NCBI GenBank assembly: GCA_038131695.1
Contig: JAYPQA010000017.1
Span: forward strand, 1 to 38,696
Direction: 5' to 3'
Length of the DNA stretch: 38,696 nucleotides
DNA from: JADHLK01 sp038131695
Lineage (GTDB): Bacteria; Pseudomonadota; Alphaproteobacteria; Puniceispirillales; Puniceispirillaceae
Shown: one piece after another, positions 1 through 7,549 of the stretch
Numbering within the stretch: position 1 is the stretch's first letter
How the letters are laid out: each line of letters starts with the position of its first letter
Position numbers and translations under genes: made by a program
Notes under the pieces: generated by a model
The model's database searches: none
What the model saw: only the letters and a program-made list of their open reading frames with translations
What the model was told of the DNA's origin: nothing

Positions 1-52
1 GCTACGTATTGCTGACAGCCCGCGTCAAGTCGCTAATGAAGACGGAAAAGTG

Positions 53-836
53 ATGGAACAAGACTTCCTGCCTGCAGGGCCACAGATAAAAGCCCCAGCT
101 AATGAGGAGCTGATTGATTTCGGCTTTGGTGAGGTCGCACGCGCGACAAGCAGACTGGGTGCGCGCGGTGTTTGATCTGGTCGCCCCATCCTATGATTTT
201 GATGAATGATGATGAGCGTTGGTGTGCATCGGCTCTGGAAAGAGGCGCTGATGGACTGGCTGGCCCCGCAACCAGGCCAGAAGCTGGTCGATCTGGCAGG
301 CGGCACAGGTGATATCGCCTTGCGTTTTCGCGCGGCGGCGGCGGCGAGGTGCTGGTCGTTGATATTAATGAGCAAATGCTGCTAAGCCGGACGCAAGCGG
401 CGTGATCTGCGCCAGTATGCAGACCAGATTAGCTGGCAGCTGGCAATGCCGAATCGCTGGCGATTGAGACGGCCAGCGCGGATCGGGTGACCATCGCCTC
501 GGCTTGGGCTGCGCAATGTGACTGATCTGGCCGCCCTGGCTGAAGCCTGGCGCATCCTGAAGCCGGGTGGGCGGTTTTGCTGTCTGGAATTTTCCCATGT
601 CATAATGCGCTGCTGGCGCAGCTGTATGAACTGGTCATTTCGGCATCCTGCCCCGATTGGGCGGGGTGATTGTCGTGACCGGCCCGCCTATCAATATCTG
701 GTCGAATCGATGCGCCGCTTTCCCAGCCAGGCCGAACTGGCCGGGATGCTGGCAGAGGCGGGCTTTGCCCAGGTGCGGGTGCGGCCTCTTCCTGGCGGGA
801 TAGCCGCCCATTCATTCAGGCTGGAAGCTGGATTGA
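53..836 (+). CDS. ubiE: UbiE C-methyltransferase, disrupted by many frameshifts
   Basis: Ubiquinone/menaquinone C-methyltransferase (SAM-dependent, class I fold). Pieces in all three frames align in order to the family: DFGFGEV near 112, VRAVFDLVAPSYDF at 159-200, MSVGVHRLWK at 212, the SAM-binding VDLAGGTGD near 280-312, VLVVDINEQML near 349, TDLAALAEAWRILKPGGRF at 521, DRPAYQYLVESMRRFP near 678, and the typical C-terminus IHSGWKLD followed by TGA at 834-836. At least eight single-base shifts are needed to join them, so the sequence near the window edge is probably unreliable; a true pseudogene is less likely because ubiB follows in normal spacing. The start at 53 is the first ATG, but the frame is open to base 2 and the gene may begin earlier. 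Confidence 0.8.
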
Positions 837-2383
837 TGCGACGCGTTCTGGTGCTGGTCAGATTGCCGGGGATCGCCTTTGCGCTGGGCCGGGCCGGGGT
901 GCTGGGACATATTGCCAGGTTGCCGCAGCTGCCGGGCTGGCTGGCCGGTCTGTGCCGCTTTATTGACCGGGTGATGGCTGGCCAGCGCACCGATATACAG
1001 GCCGGGGCCGCTTTATGTGAGGCGCTGCAAGCGCTGGGGCCAGCCTTTATCAAATTTGGCCAGGCGCTTTCCACCCGTTCGGACTTGCTGGGGCCGGATA
1101 TTGCTGGCGGGCTGACCTTGCTGCAGGACCAGCTGCCTGCCTTTCCGGCCGCGCGGGCACGCGCCCTGATTGAAGAGGAAACCGGACGGCCGCTGCAAGA
1201 GACCTTTGCTGAATTTGAAGCCGAGCCGGTGGCCGCCGCCTCTGTGGCCCAGGTGCATAAAGCCCGCCTGCAAGATGGGCGCTGGGTCGCGGTCAAGCTG
1301 TTGCGGCCCGGCATCCATCAGCGCATGGCCCGTGATATTCGCCTGTTTGATATGCTGGCCGGGCTGGTGGAATGGGCGGCCCCCGGCCTGCGACGGCTGA
1401 AGCTGCGCGAGGCGGTGCGCCAATTCGAGACCATCTCGGAAATTGAGCTTGATCTGCGGATGGAGGCGGCCGCGGGCGGCAAGCTGGCCGATAATCTGGC
1501 CGCCGATGCCGGGGTGCGCGTGCCCTGGATGGATTTGCAAAACAGCACGGCCAATATGCTGATTTCCGAGTGGATAGACGGGCGGCGCATAGATGACCGG
1601 GCCGGGCTGCTGGCCGCCGGGCATGATATTTCGGCTTTAACTGAGCGGGCGGCAGACAGTTTTTTCAAACAGGTCTTTCGCGATGGCTATTTCCATGCCG
1701 ATATGCATCCCGGCAATATTCTGGTTGCTGAGGATGGGATGCTGGTGCCGATAGATTTCGGCATTATGGGGCATCTGGAGCTGGAAGACCGGCTGTTTCT
1801 GGCAGAGCTGCTGCTGGCCATGCTGGAGCGCGATTATGACCGGCTGGCCAGCCTGCATGATGAGGCGGGTATGCTGTCTGCTGAGGTGGAGCTGGCGCAG
1901 TTCGCCCAGAGCCTGCGCGCCGTGGTGGAGCCGGTGCTGGGCAAAAATCTGGGCGAGATAGAGCTGGGCCGGGCGCTGGGCCAGATTTTACAAATCTCAG
2001 CCCGCTTCAATATCGCCGTGCAGCCGCAATTCAATCTTTTGCAAAAAACCCTCGGCATGGCAGAAGGGGTGGCAAGAGAGCTGTCACCCGGCTCCAATAT
2101 CTGGGAGCTGGCAGGCCCGCTGGCCGCTGACTGGAAAGCCGGACAGACCGGGCTCAGCCTGCGTGTTGCCCGCACGGCCCAGGATTTGGCAAAGCTGGTG
2201 CGGCTCTTGCCCGGTTTTCTGGAGCAGATGGAACGCCAGCAAAACACGCCGCCAGAGGCCAGCCCTTCGCCAGGCAGATGGGCCATGGGGATTGCCGGGC
2301 TGGCCAGTATCGCAGCTGGTATCGCAGCTGGGTTCGCAGGCGGTATTTTGCTGACCCTTGCCTTGCTTGGGCTGTTGCATTAA
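836..2383 (+). CDS. ubiB: UbiB, ABC1/ADCK-type kinase-like ubiquinone biosynthesis protein
   Basis: Atypical protein-kinase-like protein (ADCK/COQ8 family) required for ubiquinone biosynthesis, membrane anchored. The 515 aa length is normal. Visible hallmarks: the KxGQ element (KFGQ, residues 73-76), the alanine-rich nucleotide loop (AAAS, 134-137), the VAVK lysine at 154, HADMHPGN at 287-294 in the catalytic-loop position and IDFG (306-309) as the metal-binding DFG. The last 34 residues are hydrophobic and probably form the membrane anchor. The ATG at 836-838 overlaps the ubiE stop TGA (834-836) by one base, so the two are translationally coupled. An open frame continues upstream through the damaged ubiE, but that is an artefact of the ubiE frameshifts and not a fusion. 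The C-terminal anchor contains a 12-bp tandem duplication. Confidence 0.95.
   Translation: MRRVLVLVRLPGIAFALGRAGVLGHIARLPQLPGWLAGLCRFIDRVMAGQRTDIQAGAALCEALQALGPAFIKFGQALSTRSDLLGPDIAGGLTLLQDQLPAFPAARARALIEEETGRPLQETFAEFEAEPVAAASVAQVHKARLQDGRWVAVKLLRPGIHQRMARDIRLFDMLAGLVEWAAPGLRRLKLREAVRQFETISEIELDLRMEAAAGGKLADNLAADAGVRVPWMDLQNSTANMLISEWIDGRRIDDRAGLLAAGHDISALTERAADSFFKQVFRDGYFHADMHPGNILVAEDGMLVPIDFGIMGHLELEDRLFLAELLLAMLERDYDRLASLHDEAGMLSAEVELAQFAQSLRAVVEPVLGKNLGEIELGRALGQILQISARFNIAVQPQFNLLQKTLGMAEGVARELSPGSNIWELAGPLAADWKAGQTGLSLRVARTAQDLAKLVRLLPGFLEQMERQQNTPPEASPSPGRWAMGIAGLASIAAGIAAGFAGGILLTLALLGLLH
2308..2331 (+). repeat. 12-bp tandem duplication in ubiB
   Basis: TATCGCAGCTGG occurs twice back to back (2308-2319 and 2320-2331). 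It is in frame and duplicates four residues of the C-terminal membrane segment of UbiB. Confidence 0.85.
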
Positions 2384-2390
2384 ACTGAAT

Positions 2391-2416
2391 TTGTGAATAA
2401 TTCACAATTTTGTGAA
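2391..2416. promoter_or_regulatory. Palindromic operator candidate upstream of coaBC
   Basis: TTGTGAATAATTCACAA (2391-2407) is a perfect 17-bp palindrome with 8-bp arms around A2399. A third half-site, TTGTGAA, follows at 2410-2416. It lies in the 48-bp gap between the ubiB stop and the coaBC ATG at 2432. Because the coaBC product begins with a helix-turn-helix domain, an autoregulatory operator is the natural inference. No binding evidence exists beyond the sequence. Confidence 0.6.
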
Positions 2417-2431
2417 AACACGGGATTTGTC

Positions 2432-3880
2432 ATGCGATTTGCCCGCAATTTAGACTATCTGATTTCCTTGCTGGGGGGCAGGGAGGCGGTGCAAGCCCGG
2501 CTGGGGGTGGGGCCGAGTGCGCTGTCCAATTACAAGGCGCGGGCCAGCCTGCCCACGGCCAAGTTCGATCTGTTGGCAGAGGCGGCGCGCGCAGCTGGCT
2601 GGCAGCTGGACCCGGATACGCTGGCGGTGGCCCCGCTGGCTGGATTGCGGCCTGTTGTGCTGTTGATTGTGACCGGCGGCATCGCAGCCTATAAGGCGCT
2701 GGATTTGGCCCGCCGCCTGATGGATCAGGGCTGTCTGGTGCGCGCTGTAATGACGCGCGGGGCCCAGCAATTTATCACCCCCCTGTCGCTCTCTGCCCTG
2801 ACCGCAGAGAAAGTCTATACAGATTTGTTTGACCTGACCGATGAGGCGGAGATGGGCCATATCAATCTGGCCAGATCAGCTGATCTGGTGTTGGTGGCCC
2901 CGGCCAGCGCGCATTTCATGGCCAAGCTGGCACACGGGCTGGCAGATGATCTGGCCAGCACACTCTGTCTGGCAAGCGAGGCCCCTTTGCTGCTGGCCCC
3001 GGCAATGAACCCGGTGATGTGGGCGAATCAGGCAACCGCTGATAATCTTGATCTGCTGATGCGGCGCGGGGTGCAGCTGGTCCAGCCTGCGGATGGGGAT
3101 ATGGCCTGCGGAGAGACCGGCACCGGCCGTTTGGCAGAAGTCCCTGATATTGTCAGGGCCGCGCTGGCGGTGCTGGCGGGCAAGGACGCGCTTATCCAGC
3201 CCACCAAGCCCGCCAGATTGGCCGGGCGGCATATCCTTGTCACCTCCGGGCCTACGCAGGAGCCGATTGATCAGGTTCGCTACATCGCCAACCGATCCTC
3301 CGGGCGTCAGGGCCATGCGATTGCCGCTGCCTGTGTTGCGCGCGGGGCGCAGGTGACCCTGATCAGTGGCCCGGTCTCGCTGCCGGCCCCGCACGGGGTG
3401 CGGCTGGTTTCTGTGGAAACGGCCGAGGAGATGATGGCAGCAGCGGAAGCCGCCTTGCCAGCTGATGTTGCTGTCTGTGCGGCAGCTGTGGCGGATTGGC
3501 GGGTGGAAAATGCCGCTTCTGGCAAGCTGAAAAAACAGGCTGGCGGCCCGCCCAGCCTGCAGCTGGTGGAGAACCCGGATATTCTGGCCCGCCTGTCCAG
3601 CCATTCCCGTCGCCCGCAGCTGGTGGTCGGCTTTGCCGCCGAAAGCGAAAATCTCATCCACCATGCACAGGCGAAGCTGGCGAAAAAGGGCTGTGACTGG
3701 ATTCTGGCCAATCAGATAGCCCAGGAACAGGGGCTGGTTTTCGGGGCTGATCATAATCAGGTGGTGCTGATCTCCCATGCCGCGCCGGAAGTCTGGCCGG
3801 AACAGGACAAGCAGGCGATTGCCGACAGGCTGGCGGATCAGATGGCTGACAGTCTGGCCCGTCCGGATGCTGCCCAATGA
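2432..3880 (+). CDS. coaBC: CoaBC (PPC decarboxylase / PPC synthetase) with an N-terminal HTH domain
   Basis: Bifunctional coenzyme A enzyme: CoaB joins cysteine to 4'-phosphopantothenate and CoaC decarboxylates the product with FMN. CoaC signatures are GHINLAR (142-148, active His143), PAMNPVMW (190-197) and ACGETGTGRLAE (225-236, Cys226). CoaB follows, with GPTQEPIDQVRYIANRSSG near 273-291. Residues 1 to about 65 are extra: GGREAVQARLGVGPSALSNYK (15-35), then ARASLP, has the pattern of a Cro/YdaS-type helix-turn-helix, joined by a short linker to LRPVVLLIVTGGIAAYK (72-88). The 482 aa length against the usual 390-410 fits an added domain. ATG 2432 is preferred over in-frame GTG 2393 because the latter would put the palindrome inside the gene. 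The stop overlaps dut by 4 nt. Confidence 0.93.
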   Translation: MRFARNLDYLISLLGGREAVQARLGVGPSALSNYKARASLPTAKFDLLAEAARAAGWQLDPDTLAVAPLAGLRPVVLLIVTGGIAAYKALDLARRLMDQGCLVRAVMTRGAQQFITPLSLSALTAEKVYTDLFDLTDEAEMGHINLARSADLVLVAPASAHFMAKLAHGLADDLASTLCLASEAPLLLAPAMNPVMWANQATADNLDLLMRRGVQLVQPADGDMACGETGTGRLAEVPDIVRAALAVLAGKDALIQPTKPARLAGRHILVTSGPTQEPIDQVRYIANRSSGRQGHAIAAACVARGAQVTLISGPVSLPAPHGVRLVSVETAEEMMAAAEAALPADVAVCAAAVADWRVENAASGKLKKQAGGPPSLQLVENPDILARLSSHSRRPQLVVGFAAESENLIHHAQAKLAKKGCDWILANQIAQEQGLVFGADHNQVVLISHAAPEVWPEQDKQAIADRLADQMADSLARPDAAQ

Positions 3881-4347
3881 GCGGGCCGGTCCGCATAGAG
3901 CTGTGCCAGCTCCCGCATGGAGTCGATTTGCCGCTGCCCCACTATCAGACAGACGGGGCGGCTGGCATGGATCTCTATGCCGCGCTGGCCGGGCCGGTTC
4001 TGCTGGCCCCGATGCAGCGCCAGCTGATCCCCACCGGCCTTCAGATAGCCCTGCCGCCCGGCTATGAGGGCCAGATCAGGCCGCGCTCCGGCCTGGCGCT
4101 GAAACAGGGGCTAACCCTGCTGAACAGCCCGGGCACGATAGATAGTGACTATCGCGGCGAGATCGGCGTTATCCTGATCAACCTGTCTGACCAGAGGGCC
4201 GAGATCACCCATGGCCAGCGGATTGCCCAGATGGTGGTCGCGCCGGTGGTGCAGGCTGTCTGGCAGCCTGTCGAGGCGCTGGACCAGACCGGGCGCGGGG
4301 CTGGCGGCTTTGGCTCTACCGGCAAGGGGGGAGAGGATGCTGAGTGA
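3877..4347 (+). CDS. dut: dUTP diphosphatase
   Basis: Trimeric dUTPase: hydrolyses dUTP to dUMP and PPi, keeping uracil out of DNA and feeding dTMP synthesis. All five family motifs are present in 156 aa: AGMDLYA (29-35), PRSG (69-72), NSPGTIDSDYRGE (83-95, with the catalytic Asp89), GQRIAQMVV (113-121) and the C-terminal P-loop-like GRGAGGFGSTG (139-149). The ATG overlaps the coaBC stop by 4 nt (ATGA), and the 3' end overlaps the next gene by 11 nt, so coaBC, dut and the E1-like gene are very probably one transcript. The coaBC-dut pairing is common in proteobacteria. Confidence 0.96.
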   Translation: MSGPVRIELCQLPHGVDLPLPHYQTDGAAGMDLYAALAGPVLLAPMQRQLIPTGLQIALPPGYEGQIRPRSGLALKQGLTLLNSPGTIDSDYRGEIGVILINLSDQRAEITHGQRIAQMVVAPVVQAVWQPVEALDQTGRGAGGFGSTGKGGEDAE

Positions 4348-5110
4348 GGCCGATCTGACCCGCTATGCCAGACAGGCCATTCTGCCAGAGCTGGGCGAGG
4401 AGGGGCAGGAGCGGCTGCTGGCCAGCCGCGTGCTGATTATCGGGGCAGGCGGGCTGGGCAGCCCGGTCATCGCCCTCTTGGCTGCGGCCGGTATCGGCCA
4501 GCTGACCATTTGCGACGGTGATGGCGTAGAGCTGAGCAACCTGAACCGGCAATTTATCCATGCCAGCACCCGGCTGGGCGAAAACAAGGCAGAGCAGGCC
4601 GCTGCCTTTGCCAACCGCCTGAATCCGGCGATTCGCACCATCGCTGTCCCGCAGATGATGACCGGGGAGACGCTGGCCGGCTTGCTGGACGGGCAGGATA
4701 TGGTGCTGGATTGCACAGATGAGATGGCCAGCCGCCAGCTGATAGCCCGCGCCGCCAGAGCCGCGGGCATCCCGCATATTTTTGGCGGGGCTGTGCGGAT
4801 GACAGGCCAGCTGAGCGTCTTTATGGCCGGTGTGCCGGGCCATGCAGAGGCGGCCTGTCTGGGCTGTCTGTTTCCCCAGCAGCCCGGCCCGGATCTGGCC
4901 CCGAATTGTGCAGAGGCCGGCATTCTGGGGCCGGTGGTCAGCGTGATCGGCAGCCTGATGGCAGCAGAGGCGGTGAAGCTGGCGGCCGGTCTGGGCGGCA
5001 GCATGGAAGGGCGGTTGCTGCTCTATGACGGACAGGCGGTGCGGTTTGATGAAATTGCCTTTAGCCGCCAGGATGATTGCCCGCTCTGCGGCGCGGCGGC
5101 CCAGCCCTGA
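4337..5110 (+). CDS. moeB: MoeB/ThiF-family E1-like adenylyltransferase
   Basis: Activates the C-terminal Gly-Gly of a ubiquitin-like sulfur carrier (MoaD or ThiS) by adenylation. 257 aa. Seen: an N-terminal helix ending RYARQAILPELG, the nucleotide-binding GAGGLG (36-41), DGDGVELSNLNRQ (60-72), DCTDE (125-129), two zinc cysteine pairs (CLGC 174-177 and CPLC 248-251) and the conserved Cys191 before AEAGILGPV. The start at 4337 follows GGGGAGAGG as a ribosome-binding site and gives the normal N-terminus; an in-frame ATG further upstream lies inside dut and is unlikely. No rhodanese domain is present. MoeB and ThiF cannot be separated from sequence alone, and no moaD or thiS lies in the window. 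Confidence 0.88.
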   Translation: MLSEADLTRYARQAILPELGEEGQERLLASRVLIIGAGGLGSPVIALLAAAGIGQLTICDGDGVELSNLNRQFIHASTRLGENKAEQAAAFANRLNPAIRTIAVPQMMTGETLAGLLDGQDMVLDCTDEMASRQLIARAARAAGIPHIFGGAVRMTGQLSVFMAGVPGHAEAACLGCLFPQQPGPDLAPNCAEAGILGPVVSVIGSLMAAEAVKLAAGLGGSMEGRLLLYDGQAVRFDEIAFSRQDDCPLCGAAAQP

Positions 5111-5128
5111 TCCGGAACAATGCCCGGC

Positions 5129-6113
5129 CTAGCTGGCCATGGCCGGAACCACCCGGTCCGGCGGGGTATGGCCATCAATAAAGGTCTGGATATTGATAAT
5201 CACCTTGTCGCCCATCGCATGGCGGCCCTCAATCGTGGCCGATCCGATATGCGGCAGCAGCACGACATTATCAAGCTGGCGCAGGCGCGGCGGCAGCTTT
5301 GGCTCATCTGAATAGACATCCAGCCCGGCCCCGGCAAAATGCCGTTCCGCCAGCAAGTCAATCATCGCCTCCTGATCAATGATATCACCGCGCGCAGTAT
5401 TGACCAGATAGGCATGGCTGGCCAGCATCTCCAGCCGCTCGCGATTGAGCAGATGATGCGTCGCCGGGGTATAGGGGCAGTTGATCGAGACAATATCCAT
5501 CCGCCCCAGCATTTGATCCAGCGAATCCCAATAGGTGGCTTCCAGCTCCTCTGCGATAGAGGCGTGCACCGGATTGCGGTTGAAATAATGGATAGACATA
5601 CCAAAGCCGCGGGCACGGCGCGCCACCGCCTGACCGATTGCTCCCATCCCGACAATGCCCAGCCGCTTGCCATTTATCCGGTGTCCCAGCATCCCGGTTG
5701 GCGCCCAGCCGGCCCATTTGCCGGATCGGGCCAGCACATCCCCCCTCAGCAATGCGGCGCGGCACGGCCAGAATAAGGGCCATCGCCACATCTGCTGTAT
5801 CTTCTGTCAGCACGCCCGGCGTATTGGTCACCGTGATGCCGCGCGCCTTGGCAGCGTGCAGGTCAATATGATCAATGCCGGTGCCAAAAGAGGCGATCAG
5901 CCGCAGCTGGTCACCCGCCTTTTCGATCATCTCGGCATCTATCAGGTCGGTTACCGTCGGCACCAGCACATCAGCCCGCCCCATCGCGGCGATTAATTCA
6001 GCCCGGCTCATCGGCGTATCAGTCGGGTTCAGCTCAGCATTGAACAGCTCACGCATCCGGGTCTCGGTGACATCAGGATATTTGCGTGTCAGAACAATCT
6101 TCGGCTTGGTCAT
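5129..6113 (-). CDS. D-2-hydroxyacid dehydrogenase (glyoxylate reductase/GyaR-like), one frameshift
   Basis: NAD(P)-dependent reductase of the D-isomer 2-hydroxyacid dehydrogenase family, most like D-glycerate dehydrogenase/glyoxylate reductase. The N-terminal half (from ATG 6113) has ASFGTGIDHIDL and TNTPGVLTEDTADVAMALIL. The C-terminal half has the Rossmann motif GIVGMGAIGQAVARRA, NTARGDIID with the catalytic Arg, DVYSDEP with the Glu, and LLPHIGSAT with the catalytic His. The halves are in different frames and join at the C6 run 5740-5745 (plus strand); removing one C gives AEGDVLARSGKW and a 327-aa protein of family length. It converges on moeB with 18 bp between them and is divergent from the SH3 gene, a pairing seen in other alphaproteobacteria. 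The frameshift looks like a homopolymer error. Confidence 0.88.
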
Positions 6114-6323
6114 TTAAGGCATTCCCCCGGTCTCTCTGTGCGGCATAGAGCGGGCCGCACAGGACAGATTTTATCCATTTTGCCCGCTGCGTCACCAATT
6201 TGATGCTTTCCGGGCTGGACTTATTCTAGCCCAAAGATAGAATCCGTTCAGCAAAAAGTAAAAGATTTTGACCGGCCCGCTTTTCGGGCTGGCTACCCGC
6301 CAAGGGGAAAGGGCCGCCAAGAG

Positions 6324-6887
6324 ATGGCACCAAGACGATCTATTCTGCAGCTTTTGGCCGGTTTTCTGCTGCTGGCAGGCGGCTTTGCTTTCCTGTCGGC
6401 CGGCCCGCCTGCCGCCGCCCAGGAAGCCCGGCTGGTGGTGCAGGGCTCCGGCCTGCCCGTGCCCAGATTCGTGACCACAAAATCAGCCAAGGTCAATATG
6501 CGGCTGGGGCCGGGGCGCGAATATCCGGTCGCCTGGGTCTATCGGAAAAAGCATTTTCCGCTGAAAGTGGTGGCGGAATTTGATGTCTGGCGCAAGGTAG
6601 AAGACCCGGATGGCAGCACGGGCTGGATTCACAGCCCGCTTCTGACCCTGCAGCGCTTTGTTCTGGTAACCGAGGCGGTGGCTGAAATCCGCGCCGCCCC
6701 TGAGGCGGATGCGGCCCTGACCGGCGTGGCAGAGCGCGGCGTTTTGCTGGAATTGCTTTATTGCGAGAAGGGCTGGTGCCGGCTGGCTCATGAAAAGGCG
6801 CGCGGCTGGGTGCCAGCCAGCCTCATCTGGGGGGTTCTGGAAAGCGAGGCGGACAGCCCGCCAGAGGCGGATCGCAAGGCCCCCTGA
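6324..6887 (+). CDS. Exported SH3-domain protein
   Basis: 187-aa protein with a signal peptide: basic start MAPRRS, hydrophobic core to about residue 25, and a likely cleavage after AAA near residues 30-32. The mature part holds two bacterial SH3-like segments. The first (about 50-105) contains KVNMRLGPGREYPVAWVY and ends GSTGWIHSPLL. The second (about 110-175) has AEIRAAPEADAALTGVAERGVLLELL and ends ARGWVPASLIWG. Such proteins are thought to bind peptidoglycan or act as periplasmic adaptors; no enzymatic residues are visible. AAGGGGAAAGGG upstream could serve as ribosome-binding site. The 210-bp gap to the divergent dehydrogenase must hold both promoters, but I see no convincing -35/-10 pair. 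Confidence 0.85.
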   Translation: MAPRRSILQLLAGFLLLAGGFAFLSAGPPAAAQEARLVVQGSGLPVPRFVTTKSAKVNMRLGPGREYPVAWVYRKKHFPLKVVAEFDVWRKVEDPDGSTGWIHSPLLTLQRFVLVTEAVAEIRAAPEADAALTGVAERGVLLELLYCEKGWCRLAHEKARGWVPASLIWGVLESEADSPPEADRKAP

Positions 6888-7027
6888 CCGGCTGCCAAAA
6901 TCCGTCATGGTCTTGGCGGTGTTTTTGCGCTACCACTATTAGGAAACAGGCCAGAGACAAAAACAGGTTTGGGAAGGGCGATCTTCTGCATACCCAGAAG
7001 AGAGCAAGAAAAAGGGAACAGGAAAAA

Positions 7028-7549
7028 ATGGCCATGCAACAAAATAGTTTTGCCTATGAAGAGCTCATCGCCTGTGCAAAAGGTGAGATGTTCGGCCCCG
7101 GCAATCCGCAATTGCCGATGCCGCCGATGCTGATGTGTGATCGCATCACCCATATCAGCGACACGGGCGGGGCCCATGAAAAGGGCTTGATACAGGCAGA
7201 ATTTGATATTCACCCGGATCTCTGGTTCTTCCCCTGCCATTTTGAGGGCGACCCGGTGATGCCGGGCTGTTTGGGGATGGATGCGCTCTGGCAGCTGGTT
7301 GGGTTTTTCCTCGGCTGGGCAGGCGGTCAGGGGCGCGGGCGCGCGCTGTCCGTCGGGGCGGTGAAATTTACCGGCCAGATTCTGCCCTCTGCCAAGCTGG
7401 TGCAATTCCAGCTGGATATGAAGCGGGTCATTATGCGCCGCCTGGTGATGGGCATCGCAGATGGCAAGGTTCTGTGTGACGGCGAGACCGTGTTTGAGGC
7501 AGAGGATATCCGGGTCGGGCTGTTCGGCGCAGAAGGGGCTTCGGCATGA
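7028..7549 (+). CDS. fabA: 3-hydroxyacyl-ACP dehydratase/isomerase FabA
   Basis: Dehydrates (3R)-hydroxydecanoyl-ACP and isomerises trans-2- to cis-3-decenoyl-ACP, the branch point of anaerobic unsaturated fatty acid synthesis. 173 aa, normal length, hot-dog fold. The active-site segment CHFEGDPVMPGCLGMDALWQ (70-89) contains catalytic His71 and Asp85 in the FabA arrangement (FabZ would have Glu). AGGAAAAA immediately before the ATG is the ribosome-binding site. The stop overlaps fabB by 4 nt. The 140-bp gap after the SH3 gene may carry the operon promoter. In many alphaproteobacteria a Fur-family irr gene sits just upstream; none is present here. Confidence 0.97.
   Translation: MAMQQNSFAYEELIACAKGEMFGPGNPQLPMPPMLMCDRITHISDTGGAHEKGLIQAEFDIHPDLWFFPCHFEGDPVMPGCLGMDALWQLVGFFLGWAGGQGRGRALSVGAVKFTGQILPSAKLVQFQLDMKRVIMRRLVMGIADGKVLCDGETVFEAEDIRVGLFGAEGASA

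Noticed and set aside
518..2383. A single open frame reading as a UbiE-UbiB fusion
   Set aside because: The ubiE part is in pieces, its true C-terminus (IHSGWKLD, TGA at 834-836) is in another frame, and ubiB has its own ATG at 836. The fusion is a by-product of indels.
6180..6323. Promoter and hairpins in the gap between the dehydrogenase and SH3 genes
   Set aside because: Only weak -35/-10 matches and 5-bp stems; nothing stands out from background.
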